This document shows, in pieces, positions 8,603 to 16,920 of a DNA stretch of 64,000 bases. The number at the start of each line of letters is the position of its first letter. Position 1 is the stretch's first letter. This DNA comes from Hydrogenophilus sp. (GTDB lineage Bacteria > Pseudomonadota > Gammaproteobacteria > Burkholderiales > Thiobacillaceae), in NCBI GenBank assembly GCA_020725265.1, contig DYFK01000013.1, positions 24,646-88,645 on the forward strand. Direction: 5' to 3'. The notes under the pieces were generated by a model that did not search any database, was not told the DNA's origin, and worked only from the letters and a program-made list of their open reading frames with translations. A program made the position numbers and the translations under genes.

Positions 8603-8712
8603 CCGACTCGCGGTCCACCGTGCCGGCTTGCGCACCCGGGGATCTGGACCGCGCCGCAGCCTGGCCGCTGCTGGCCGACTCGCGGTCCGCCGTGCCGGCT
8701 TGCGCGCCCGGG
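8603..8712. repeat. Two 38-bp direct repeats, 72-bp period
   Basis: Two copies of a 38-bp unit lie at 8603-8640 and 8675-8712. They begin CCGACTCGCGGTCC and end GCCGGCTTGCGC.CCCGGG, differing at two positions (A/G). They sit between a small hypothetical gene and the carbonic anhydrase gene. Their regularity suggests a duplicated regulatory or structural element. Confidence 0.65.
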
Positions 8713-8800
8713 CAAGGCTGAACAATTCGCCGCTTTCCGCATCCAATCGTCAGGCCGACGGGGGCCCGCCGGCTGTCTCCGTAGCAAAGGAGGAGGAATC

Positions 8801-9424
8801 ATGAGCAAAGTTTTCCAGGAAGTCCTGCGCGCCAACCAAACCTACGTCGACGCGTTCGGTGACAAGGGCAAGCTGGCGATGCCGCCGGCGCGCCGTTTCG
8901 CCATCCTTACCTGCATGGACGCCCGCCTCGATCCCGCCAAGTTCGCCGGGCTGGCAGAGGGCGACGCGCACGTGATCCGTAACGCCGGCGGCCGCGCCAG
9001 CGACGACGCCATCCGCTCCCTGGTGATTTCCTACAAGCTGCTCGGCACGCGCGAATGGTTCGTCGTGCATCACACCCACTGCGGCATGGAAACCTTCACC
9101 AACGACATCATGGGCGACCTGCTGGCGAGCAGCCTGAGGACCGCCAGCCTGGGCCCGGACGGCTGGCGCGACGTCGGCCCGGGGCCGGGTTCGCCGGAAG
9201 GCAGGAAGATCGACTGGCTGACCATCCGCGACATGAAGGCAAGCGTGGTCGAAGACGTGACGCGCATCCGTAATCATCCGCTGGTGCCTAAGGACATCCC
9301 GATCTACGGCTACATCTACGAGGTGGTCTCCGGCCGCCTGCTGGAAGTGCCGGAGGCGATGGTCGCCGGCCAGGCCACGGAAGGCGAGTTCGCGCACAAG
9401 GTCGAGCACCGCATGGCCGCGTGA
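8801..9424 (+). CDS. Beta-class carbonic anhydrase
   Basis: Zinc enzyme interconverting CO2 and bicarbonate. The 207-residue protein carries zinc ligands C38 in LTCMDARL (with the D40-R42 dyad), H91 and C94 in HHTHCGM. The segment [16 protein letters not shown] is characteristic of the family. No signal peptide, so cytosolic. The ATG at 8801 has AAAGGAGGAGG upstream, an excellent ribosome-binding site. It stands alone, preceded by the 72-bp repeat region. Confidence 0.92.
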   Translation: MSKVFQEVLRANQTYVDAFGDKGKLAMPPARRFAILTCMDARLDPAKFAGLAEGDAHVIRNAGGRASDDAIRSLVISYKLLGTREWFVVHHTHCGMETFTNDIMGDLLASSLRTASLGPDGWRDVGPGPGSPEGRKIDWLTIRDMKASVVEDVTRIRNHPLVPKDIPIYGYIYEVVSGRLLEVPEAMVAGQATEGEFAHKVEHRMAA

Positions 9425-9825
9425 ACGCGATCGCCTCGACCACGGCCCGGGTCGTGGCCGGGGCATCGTGGTCGGTGCGTGCTTCCAAACGCCGGCCGCC
9501 CGAAACTAAAATCCCGCCCACGTGGCGGGGTTTGCCTGGGGAGGCAAGAGGGCAACCGATTCTTCCGTCATGCCTTCTCCTTTCCACGTGGCGCGATGTA
9601 CGCCACGCCCAGCCTCAAGCGCATCCTCCATGCGGGTCCAGCCGGGCCAGACCGCCCTGCCCGCTGCCTGAAACGCCCAGGTCGCATCGCATCCCCTGTC
9701 TTCGACATCGTGGATCACTCACATTCATAGGTACGGCGAGCAATTGCTTTTATGCAAAAACATATTATGTCATCATGTTTTTCAGGGCGAGGGCCCGTTG
9801 AACCAACGAGCATGAAGGAGAAACC
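9425..9825. other. Intergenic region between carbonic anhydrase and channel genes
   Basis: A 401-bp gap with no supported gene. Near 9513-9532, CCCGCC..GGCGGG forms a hairpin that may end the carbonic anhydrase transcript. An AT-rich patch near 9737-9785 (containing CATATTATG) is much poorer in GC than its surroundings and probably carries the promoter of the next gene, but no clean -35/-10 pair can be assigned. Confidence 0.4.
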
Positions 9826-11289
9826 ATGGAATTCGATACCCTGCTGAACACGTTGCAGAGCAGTCTCGGCAATCAGCTGCCCGCCATTTTTGGCGCGCTG
9901 GCCATCCTTGCCTTGGGCTGGATATTGGCGGTCATGGCCCGCGCGGCGACCACGCGCCTGCTGAGCGTGGTGAAGCTCAACCAGCGCGTCAAGGAAAGCA
10001 TCGGCCAGGAACTCGGGCTGGAACGGGGCGCCGCGCTGGGGGTGTTCTGGCTGATCCTGCTGGTAACCCTGGTGGCCGTGTTCAACGTACTCGATCTCCA
10101 GAGCGTATCTGGACCATTCTCAGTGCTGGTGGGACAGATTGTCGGTTATCTGCCCCATCTGCTGGCAGGGATCATCCTGACCCTGGTGGCCTGGCTGGCC
10201 GCCACCATCCTACGGGCCCTGGTGAAAAAGGGGTTGTCCGTCACCACGCTTGATGACCGGCTTACCAGTGAGGCCGGCATGGAACCGATGAGCCGGCACC
10301 TGGGCGATGTGGCCTTCTGGCTGGTGATCCTGCTCTTTCTGCCGGCCGTGCTGTCCGCTTTCCAGCTGACCGGCCTGCTCGAACCGGTCCAGGGCATGGT
10401 CGACCAAATGCTGAACAAGCTGCCACAGGTCTTCGGCGCGATCATCATCGCGTTCGTGGGCTGGCTGGTGGCCACCATCCTGCGTACTTTGGTGGGCAAC
10501 CTGTTGCAGGCCGCCGGAGCGGACCAGTTTGGCGGCCGGATTGGCCTCATGGAAACAGTGCGCCTGTCCCGTCTGGCGGGCACCGTGGTGTTCATCCTGG
10601 TATTCGTGCCAAGCCTGATCGCGGCGCTTGAAGCCGTTCAGATCGAAGCCATTTCTGGACCAGCCACCGACATGTTGCGCCAGTTTTTCCTGGCCGTGCC
10701 CAACATCCTGGCCGCCGTGGTGATCCTGATGCTCACCTATTACGTGGCTCGACTGGCCGCCGGCCTGGTCAGCCGCCTGCTGGAAGGCGTGGGAACGGAT
10801 CAGCTGCCCGCCCGCCTGGGTTTCTCCCACGCGTTTCAGGGAGAACTTACGCTGTCCCGCGGCGCGGGCAAGTTGCTGGTGTTTTTCGCCATGTTGTTCG
10901 CCACCGTCGAAGCGGCCAACCGGCTCGGATTCACCCAGGTGCGCGATGTCGTCACCCTGTTCATCGAGTTCGGTGGGGACGTGCTGCTGGGCGGGGTGAT
11001 CCTGGTGGTGGGGTTCTGGCTGGCGAATCTGGCCTATCACGCCATCGACCAGGCCAGTGGGCCTCGCACCGCCGGTCTGGCGAGCATCGCCCGGGGCGCC
11101 ATCCTGGGTCTGGTGCTGGCCATGGGCTTGCGGGCCATGGGAATCGCCGACGACATCGTCAATCTTGCCTTTGGTCTGACCCTGGGCGCCATTGCCGTGG
11201 CGGTTGCCCTGTCTTTTGGCCTCGGTGGCCGGCAAGCGGCGGGGAAGCAGATGGAATACTGGCTGTCCCGCTGGCGCGGCGAGGGTTGA
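9826..11289 (+). CDS. Mechanosensitive-channel-like membrane protein (CmpX/TM-helix repeat type)
   Basis: A 487-residue inner-membrane protein built from tandem repeats of a conserved helix with the pattern LP...GA......GW..A...R. Examples start near residues 18 (QLPAIFGALAILALGWILAV), 108 (YLPHLLAGIILTLVAWLAAT), 195 (KLPQVFGAIIIAFVGWLVAT) and 285 (AVPNILAAVVILMLTYYVAR). This arrangement matches small-conductance mechanosensitive-channel relatives such as CmpX. A classical MscS beta domain is not evident. Codons use more CTG/GCC/GGG than neighbours. It ends just before a strong terminator. Confidence 0.75.
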   Translation: MEFDTLLNTLQSSLGNQLPAIFGALAILALGWILAVMARAATTRLLSVVKLNQRVKESIGQELGLERGAALGVFWLILLVTLVAVFNVLDLQSVSGPFSVLVGQIVGYLPHLLAGIILTLVAWLAATILRALVKKGLSVTTLDDRLTSEAGMEPMSRHLGDVAFWLVILLFLPAVLSAFQLTGLLEPVQGMVDQMLNKLPQVFGAIIIAFVGWLVATILRTLVGNLLQAAGADQFGGRIGLMETVRLSRLAGTVVFILVFVPSLIAALEAVQIEAISGPATDMLRQFFLAVPNILAAVVILMLTYYVARLAAGLVSRLLEGVGTDQLPARLGFSHAFQGELTLSRGAGKLLVFFAMLFATVEAANRLGFTQVRDVVTLFIEFGGDVLLGGVILVVGFWLANLAYHAIDQASGPRTAGLASIARGAILGLVLAMGLRAMGIADDIVNLAFGLTLGAIAVAVALSFGLGGRQAAGKQMEYWLSRWRGEG

Positions 11290-11324
11290 TGCGGGTTCAC
11301 CCGCGCCCTTGAACGGGTGAGTGG

Positions 11325-11358
11325 AAAGGCCGCGACTCCGGACGGAGTCGCGGCCTTT
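11325..11358 (+). terminator. Perfect-hairpin terminator
   Basis: Arms AAAGGCCGCGACTCCG (11325-11340) and CGGAGTCGCGGCCTTT (11343-11358), 16 bp each, flank GA. The symmetric A and T ends suit a bidirectional terminator between the plus-strand channel gene and the minus-strand gpmA gene that ends at 11434. Confidence 0.85.
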
Positions 11359-11433
11359 CGCATGGCGTTCCCGATGGTGGGTTCGCCTGCTGCCAGTCCG
11401 GGCAGTGGCCGGCCACGGCCTCCCGGTTTCGGG

Positions 11434-12141
11434 TCATTCCAGCCAGACCCTTCCGCCCGGTCGCGAGCTGTTGTCAAAACGGTAGACCAGTGGCACGCCG
11501 GCCGGGATTTCCACGCTTTCCATGGCCTCCGGGCTGAGGCTTTCCAGGTGCATGACCAGGCCGCGCAGGGTGTTGCCATGGCTGACCACGAGCAGGCGGC
11601 GGCCGGCGGCCAGGCGTGGCGCCAGGATTTCCCGCCAATACGGCAGCGTTCGCCGCTGGCAGTCGGCCAGACTCTCGGCGGACGGTAGCAGGACCGGATC
11701 GAGGTCGGCATAGCGCGCGTCGAAGCGCGGGTGGCGGGGATCGTCGTCCGCCAGCGGCGGCGGCGGTTCCTGGTAGCCACGCCACCAGGCGCGCGAGCGC
11801 CGCTCTCCCCAGAGCGCGAAGATGGCGTGCTTGCGCATGCCCTGCAGGGCACCGTAATGGCGTTCATTCAGGCGCCAGGTGGCGAACATCGGCGCGCCGA
11901 CGGCGCCGGCGCCGACCAGGGCCGCGCGCGCGCTCTGACGGGTGCGGCGCAGCACCGAAACATGGACTTCGTCGATGCCCAGGCCGGCGCGCGCGATGCG
12001 GCGGCCGGCGGTTTCCGCCTCGTCGATGCCGATGCCGGTCAGGGCGATGTCGGTCCAACCGGTGAAACGGTCGGTCAGATTCCACGCGCTGTGGCCGTGA
12101 CGCAGGAGTATCAGCGTCTGGCCACCACCAGGGCCGTTCAT
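11434..12141 (-). CDS. gpmA: 2,3-bisphosphoglycerate-dependent phosphoglycerate mutase
   Basis: Glycolytic interconversion of 3- and 2-phosphoglycerate. The 235-residue protein has the phospho-acceptor LILLRHGHSAWN, LNERHYGALQGMRKHA with the family lysine, EPPPPL, and the second catalytic histidine in VVSHGNTLRGLVMHLE. The residue after RHG is His, where most dPGMs have Glu. The ATG at 12141 overlaps the stop of the upstream phosphatase-like gene by 4 bp (ATGA), which also excludes the longer upstream reading. Confidence 0.88.
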   Translation of the reverse strand: MNGPGGGQTLILLRHGHSAWNLTDRFTGWTDIALTGIGIDEAETAGRRIARAGLGIDEVHVSVLRRTRQSARAALVGAGAVGAPMFATWRLNERHYGALQGMRKHAIFALWGERRSRAWWRGYQEPPPPLADDDPRHPRFDARYADLDPVLLPSAESLADCQRRTLPYWREILAPRLAAGRRLLVVSHGNTLRGLVMHLESLSPEAMESVEIPAGVPLVYRFDNSSRPGGRVWLE

Positions 12142-12788
12142 TCCGGCGCCTCCGTCAACACATGGCCGAGATGGTGTCGATCCGCCCAACGTTCCAGATG
12201 CCAGCCACGCCCATCCATGTGGAACCAGTTGAGCGCGCAATTGGGTATTTCGAAGTCGCGCGGCGCTTCCAGAGGCTGGCCGGTCGCATGCCGGCGGAGC
12301 ACGTCGAGCACGCCGCTGTGGCAAACCGCGAGCAGGGTCTGGCCGGCATGATGCCGGACCAGCCATTCGATACCGGCCATGATCCGCGCCGCGAACGCGC
12401 GCAGGGATTCGCCGGTCTCGAAGTCGTACTCGGGATCGCGCGCCAGGTAGCGGGCGTGCGCGTCCGGATAGGACACGGCCGCCTCGGCGGCGGTGAGTCC
12501 CTGGAAGATGCCGTAGTGGCGTTCGCGCAGCGCCGGCAGCGGCCGGACCTCCAGGCCCTCGCGCTCGGCCAGCGCGGCGGCGGTTTCCAGCGCGCGCGAC
12601 AGATCGCTGCTGTAGACCGCGTCGAAGCGATGGTGGGCGGCGTTGTAGGCCATCGCCAGTGCCTGCGCGCGGCCGGTGGCGTTGAGCGGCACGTCGGTGT
12701 GGCCCTGGATGCGGCGCGCCAGGTTCCAGTCGGTTTCGCCGTGGCGGACCAGGCAGAATCGGGTGACCATGTCGGGATCGGCCGGCAT
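12138..12788 (-). CDS. Histidine phosphatase family protein
   Basis: A 216-residue branch-1 histidine phosphatase. Visible are FCLVRHGETDWNLARRIQGH (catalytic His, residues about 11-30), SSDLSRALETA, LRERHYGIFQGLT, and the second catalytic His in AVCHSGVLDVL. It could be a GpmB-like mutase, a CobC-like phosphatase or a general sugar phosphatase; sequence alone does not decide. It is translationally coupled to gpmA. An alternative start is the ATG at 12770 (MVTRF). It diverges from earP. Confidence 0.8.
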   Translation of the reverse strand: MPADPDMVTRFCLVRHGETDWNLARRIQGHTDVPLNATGRAQALAMAYNAAHHRFDAVYSSDLSRALETAAALAEREGLEVRPLPALRERHYGIFQGLTAAEAAVSYPDAHARYLARDPEYDFETGESLRAFAARIMAGIEWLVRHHAGQTLLAVCHSGVLDVLRRHATGQPLEAPRDFEIPNCALNWFHMDGRGWHLERWADRHHLGHVLTEAPE

Positions 12789-12870
12789 GCCGGCGCAAAC
12801 GGAAACGACGCGATTTTATGGAGACCCGGCGGCCGCGCCCACCCGTGGCCGCCGGACGGAGCGGACACGC

Positions 12871-14025
12871 ATGACCTGGGACATTTTCTGCGCCGTGGTC
12901 GACAACTACGGCGACATCGGCATCACCTGGCGGTTGTCGCGACAACTGGCGGACGAACACGGCATCGCGGTCCGACTCTGGGTCGACGATCTGGCCGCGT
13001 TCCGGCGCATCCGCCCGGAAATCGATCCGGACCGCGCGATCCAGCACCTGGCCGGCGTCGAAATCCGCCGCTGGACCACGCCGCTGCCGGACGTGGAGCC
13101 GGGCGAGCTGGTGATCGAAGCGCTCGCCTGCGATCTGCCCGAGGATTTCATCGCGCGCATGGCCGCCCGGCGGCCATCACCGGTCTGGCTGAATCTGGAA
13201 TATCTGTCGGCCGAGGACTGGGTGGAAGGCGTGCATGGGCTGCCGTCGCCGCATCCGCGCCTGCCGCTCACCAAGTATTTCTTCATGCCCGGCTACACGC
13301 CGGCCACCGGCGGCCTGCCGCGCGAACGTGGACTGACCGCGCGACGCCAGTCCTTCCAGGCCGACGCCGAGGCCCGCGCCGCGTTCTGGGCCGGACTCGG
13401 CCTGCCCGGCGAAGACCCGGAAACACCGCGCGTCTCGCTGTTCTGTTATGACAACGCCGCGTTGCCCGGCCTGCTCGACGCCTGGGCCGCCGGTCCCCGG
13501 CCGATTCGGCTGCTGGTGCCGGAAGGCAAGGCTCTGCCGGTCATCGCCAGGCATCTTGGCCTGGCCGCGCCAATGCCGGCTGGCGCCAACTGGCATCGCG
13601 ACGCCCTGAGTCTGCATGTCCTGCCGATGCTCGACCAGGATGCCTACGACCGCCTGCTATGGGCCTGTGACCTCAACTTCGTGCGCGGCGAGGATTCGTT
13701 CGCGCGCGCCCAGTGGGCGGCGCGGCCCCTGGTCTGGCAGGCCTACCGGCAGAACGAGGAAGCCCATCTGGCCAAGCTCGATGCCTTTCTGGCCCGCCTC
13801 CGCGCCCATGCCGACGAAACCGGCGCAGCCGACGCCGCCGATCTCGCCGCCGGCTTCTGGCGCGCATGGAATCGCGAATCTCCGGCCTGCGCGACGCTGT
13901 GGCCGTCGTTCTCGGCGGCGTTGCCGGCGCTCGCCGGATTAATGGAAAGCTGGCGCGCGCGCCTGGAAAAGCAACCCGATCTGGCCACAAATTTGCTGAA
14001 TTTTTATCGTAAGTTGTTAAAATGA
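12871..14025 (+). CDS. earP: EF-P arginine rhamnosyltransferase EarP
   Basis: Transfers rhamnose from dTDP-rhamnose to Arg32 of elongation factor P, which lets EF-P rescue ribosomes stalled at polyproline. The 384-residue protein starts [20 protein letters not shown]; the two aspartates of DNYGDIG are the known catalytic or substrate-binding residues. The motif [16 protein letters not shown] near residue 270 contains the conserved Glu. The efp gene follows 31 bp downstream, the usual arrangement. Upstream in-frame ATGs are rejected because family homology begins at 12871. Confidence 0.93.
   Translation: MTWDIFCAVVDNYGDIGITWRLSRQLADEHGIAVRLWVDDLAAFRRIRPEIDPDRAIQHLAGVEIRRWTTPLPDVEPGELVIEALACDLPEDFIARMAARRPSPVWLNLEYLSAEDWVEGVHGLPSPHPRLPLTKYFFMPGYTPATGGLPRERGLTARRQSFQADAEARAAFWAGLGLPGEDPETPRVSLFCYDNAALPGLLDAWAAGPRPIRLLVPEGKALPVIARHLGLAAPMPAGANWHRDALSLHVLPMLDQDAYDRLLWACDLNFVRGEDSFARAQWAARPLVWQAYRQNEEAHLAKLDAFLARLRAHADETGAADAADLAAGFWRAWNRESPACATLWPSFSAALPALAGLMESWRARLEKQPDLATNLLNFYRKLLK
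13993..14023 (+). promoter_or_regulatory. Candidate sigma-70 promoter for efp
   Basis: An AT-rich patch at the end of earP contains TTGCTG (13993-13998) and TTAAAA/TAAAAT (14017-14023), 18-19 bp apart, about 35 bp before the efp start. It lies inside otherwise GC-rich coding sequence, which favours a real signal. efp would then be made independently of earP. Confidence 0.4.
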
Positions 14026-14056
14026 CGGGCTTTTTCAATCCCCCAGGAAGTCCCGC

Positions 14057-14617
14057 ATGAAAACCGCTCAAGAACTCCGCGTCGGCAACGTCATCATGGT
14101 CGGCAAGGATCCGCTGGTGGTGCAGAAGGCCGAATTCTCCAAATCCGGTCGCAACGCCTCCGTGGTCAAGATGAAACTCAAGAACCTGCTCACCGGCGCC
14201 GGCAGCGAGACGGTCTACAAGGCGGACGAGAAGTTCGACACCGTCACCCTGGAGCGCAAGGACTGCACCTACTCCTACTTCGCCGACCCCATGTACGTGT
14301 TCATGGACGCCGACTACAACCAGTACGAGGTCGAGGCCGACAACATGGCCGATGCCCTGCCCTACCTGGAAGACGGCATGCCGCTGGAAGTGGTGTTCTA
14401 CGAAGGCAAGGCGATCTCCGTGAACATGCCCTCCTCGGTCGTGCGCGAAGTCGAATACACCGAACCCGCCGTCAAGGGCGACACTTCCGGCAAGGTGCTC
14501 AAGCCCTGCCGGATCAAGCCCACCGGCCACACCATCCAGGTGCCGGCATTCGTGGAAATCGGCGACAAGATCGAAATCGACTGCGCCACCGGCGAGTACC
14601 GCAACCGCGTCAAGTAA
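14057..14617 (+). CDS. efp: Elongation factor P
   Basis: Binds between P and E sites of the ribosome and promotes peptide-bond formation at polyproline. The 186-residue protein has the usual three beta-barrel domains, from [13 protein letters not shown] to [12 protein letters not shown]. The modified-loop residue is Arg32 in [10 protein letters not shown], the arginine-type EF-P modified by EarP, whose gene lies directly upstream. This differs from the lysine type modified by EpmA/B. Confidence 0.97.
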   Translation: MKTAQELRVGNVIMVGKDPLVVQKAEFSKSGRNASVVKMKLKNLLTGAGSETVYKADEKFDTVTLERKDCTYSYFADPMYVFMDADYNQYEVEADNMADALPYLEDGMPLEVVFYEGKAISVNMPSSVVREVEYTEPAVKGDTSGKVLKPCRIKPTGHTIQVPAFVEIGDKIEIDCATGEYRNRVK

Positions 14618-14635
14618 TTCCGGCTCCGGCCGTCG

Positions 14636-14671
14636 GCCCGGCCCCGCCTCCCTGGCGCGGCCGGGCTTTTT
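14636..14671 (+). terminator. Intrinsic terminator after efp
   Basis: The hairpin GCCCGGCC..CGC / GCG.GGCCGGGC is followed by TTTTT, 19 bp after the efp stop. It is a standard Rho-independent terminator. Confidence 0.8.
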
Positions 14672-14761
14672 CATGGCCGGGACAAAATCCGGCCCGCGCG
14701 CTTCCTATACTCGGAACGGAAGGCGGCCGATGCCCGGGCCGCCACGATCCGGAGGTCATCA

Positions 14762-15361
14762 ATGCGAATCCACGCTGGCGCCGTCGCCCTGAGCGCGCTG
14801 CTGTCGATGCCGCCGATGGCCATGCCGGCGCGAGCGGACGAAGCGCCCCGCGCCGGCATGGCGTGGACCCTGCTGGCCGGACAGAGCACGCGCAACCAGT
14901 GGGAGGATTTCTTCACGGCGCCGCGTTCGCTCGATTTCGTCAACGACTCGCGCCTCTATGTCGGCGCGCTTTCGAAACCCGTGGCCTGGCTGCAAGGCGG
15001 ACGCATGAGCGTGGAACTGGAAGGCCAGCTGGTCCGCCATGCCGGCGCCCAGCGCCACTGGGAAGCCAACCTGCCGGTGGTCGCGCGCTGGCATGCCTTT
15101 CCCTGGAACGCGGATTTGCGCACCACGGCCGCGTTCGGCGTCGGCCCGTCGTGGTCATCGCGCCATCCGGTGCTGGAGGACGAGGTCAAGGGCGAGAGCC
15201 ACCGCTGGCTGGCGCACTGGTTCTTCGAAATCACCCTGGGCGCGCCGGAACGCGACTGGGACGTTTCGATACGCCTGCACCACCGCTCGACCGCGTTCGG
15301 GCTGTTCGGCGAGGAAGGCGGCCTCAACAGCCTGGTGCTGGGCCTGCGCCGGAGTTTCTGA
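14762..15361 (+). CDS. Predicted outer-membrane beta-barrel protein
   Basis: A 199-residue secreted protein with a signal peptide (about residues 1-25, cleavage near ARA-DEA). It has alternating polar/aromatic strands and a terminal Phe in LGLRRSF, typical of outer-membrane barrels. Near the end, LHHRSTAFGLFGEEGG has an H-x-S followed by Glu. This faintly recalls the lipid A 3-O-deacylase PagL, but spacing to the Glu is shorter, so the function is open. The ATG follows GGAGGTCATCA. It sits alone after the efp terminator. Confidence 0.6.
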   Translation: MRIHAGAVALSALLSMPPMAMPARADEAPRAGMAWTLLAGQSTRNQWEDFFTAPRSLDFVNDSRLYVGALSKPVAWLQGGRMSVELEGQLVRHAGAQRHWEANLPVVARWHAFPWNADLRTTAAFGVGPSWSSRHPVLEDEVKGESHRWLAHWFFEITLGAPERDWDVSIRLHHRSTAFGLFGEEGGLNSLVLGLRRSF

Positions 15362-15375
15362 AGCCGCGCGCCGGC

Positions 15376-15873
15376 TCAGACCCGATGCGGCCGATCCGGC
15401 AATTCGTTGGCCTTGTCCCGGCTGTAGGGGAAATGGCGGCGGATCAGGGCATCGATATTGGCGATGCCGGCGAGCAGGCCGGCCTCGAATTCGCCGCGCG
15501 CGAAAAACGCCTCCATGTCGCGGCATACGGTTTCCCACTCGGCCACCGTCACCCGATCGTTGAAACCGCGATCGGCGACGATCTCGACGTCGCGGTCGGC
15601 CATCAGCAGGTACAGGAGCACGCCGTTGTTGGCCTCGGTGTCCCAGACCCGCAGATCGGAAAACACCTCGATCGCCCGTGCCCGCGCGTCGACACCGCGC
15701 AGTAGCGCGGGCAAGCCCAGCGCGCCTTCGACACAGACCCGGATTTCCCCGTCGTGGCCGCGCTCGGAAGCGGCCACCGCCACCTCGACGCGGGCCAGCG
15801 CGGCATCCGGCAACGCCTTGCGGGTCAGCCAGTCGGGACGCAGCAGATGTCGGAATACGCGCGCGAAATCCAT
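15376..15873 (-). CDS. TPM-domain protein (small, soluble)
   Basis: A 165-residue protein of the TPM/YgcG-like family without signal peptide. It shows TPM features: HDGEIRVCVEGALGL, AIEVFSDLRVWDTEANNGVL, then LLMADRDVEIVADRGF and ARGEFEAGLLAGI. Such proteins often pair with a membrane TPM partner, here the gene immediately upstream (8 bp gap). AGGAGGGAAC before the ATG at 15873 fixes the start; upstream extension runs into the partner's Gly-rich coding sequence. The biochemical role is unsettled. Confidence 0.8.
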   Translation of the reverse strand: MDFARVFRHLLRPDWLTRKALPDAALARVEVAVAASERGHDGEIRVCVEGALGLPALLRGVDARARAIEVFSDLRVWDTEANNGVLLYLLMADRDVEIVADRGFNDRVTVAEWETVCRDMEAFFARGEFEAGLLAGIANIDALIRRHFPYSRDKANELPDRPHRV

Positions 15874-15881
15874 GTTCCCTC

Positions 15882-16742
15882 CTACCAGCGACCGGACGCG
15901 CCGCCGCCGCCGAAGCCGCCGCCGCCCCCGGAGAAACCGCCGCCGCCGCTGGAATAACCGCCGCCTCCACCACTTCGCCCGCCGCCGCCACGTCCGCCAC
16001 TGGCGCCACCGATCAGCGCGAGCACGAAGGCAATGATGCCGATGGTGATGGCGGCGGCGAACGTGCCGATCAGCCACCAGGCGCCCAGGAATCCGGCGGC
16101 GCCGGCGATCAGCGCGCCGATCAGGCTGCCGAACACGGCGCGCAACAGGCCGCTGGCGACGAACACGAACATCATGAACAGCGGTACGTACTCGTCGGCC
16201 TCACCGAATTCCCGGCCGGGTTCCGGCTCCGGCAGCGGCTCGCCGCGCACCAGACCGATCAGCGCGTCGGCGCCGGCGCCGACGCCGCCGACGAAATCGC
16301 CATCGCGGAAACGCGGCACCACGATTTCCTCGATCACACGCTTGGCGATCGCGTCCGGAATCGCGCCCTCCAGGCCGTAGCCGACCTCGATGCGCAAGGT
16401 CCGGTCGTCCTTGGCGACCAGGAACAGGACGCCGTCATCGATCTTTTCACGCCCCAGCTTCCAGGTTTCCGCCACGCGCAGCGCGTATTGCTCGATGCTC
16501 TCCGGCTGCGTGGTCGGCACCAGCAGTACCGCGATCTGGCTGCCCTTCTCCTGTTCCAGCGCCGCCAGCCGGGCTTCCAGCTCGCCGGCGCTGGTGGCGT
16601 CGAAGGTGCCGGTCAGGTCGGTGACGCGCGCTTTCAACGGTGGCACCGCGACCTCGGCCAGCGCGCCACCGATCAACGCCAGCAACAGGGCGGCCAGCGC
16701 CAGCAGGTGGATCGTCAGGGAACAGCGCGGGATGGCGGTCAA
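15882..16742 (-). CDS. TPM-domain membrane protein (YgcG-like)
   Basis: A 286-residue protein: signal peptide (about 1-29), periplasmic TPM domain (about 35-165, including TDLTGTFDATSAGELEARLA and DDRTLRIEVGYGLEGAIPDA), two or three hydrophobic segments (about 190-250), and a Gly/Ser-rich tail (GGGGYSSGGGGFSGGGG). This matches YgcG-type proteins that are normally encoded beside lemA. No lemA is present here; the partner is a second, soluble TPM protein. Confidence 0.85.
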   Translation of the reverse strand: MTAIPRCSLTIHLLALAALLLALIGGALAEVAVPPLKARVTDLTGTFDATSAGELEARLAALEQEKGSQIAVLLVPTTQPESIEQYALRVAETWKLGREKIDDGVLFLVAKDDRTLRIEVGYGLEGAIPDAIAKRVIEEIVVPRFRDGDFVGGVGAGADALIGLVRGEPLPEPEPGREFGEADEYVPLFMMFVFVASGLLRAVFGSLIGALIAGAAGFLGAWWLIGTFAAAITIGIIAFVLALIGGASGGRGGGGRSGGGGGYSSGGGGFSGGGGGFGGGGASGRW

Positions 16743-16920
16743 GCGAAATCTCCGGAATCGGGCCAGGCGGGTGAAAAATCGTGAACCAGGCTACGTCAAC
16801 CAAACGGCAGCGCCGGATTATCCCCAGGCCCGCGAGCAATGCAAACCATCGGCGATGCGGCATCGGCCGGCTTATCATCCGGCGGCACGCCACCCATGGC
16901 CACCAGTCGCCAAGATCACC

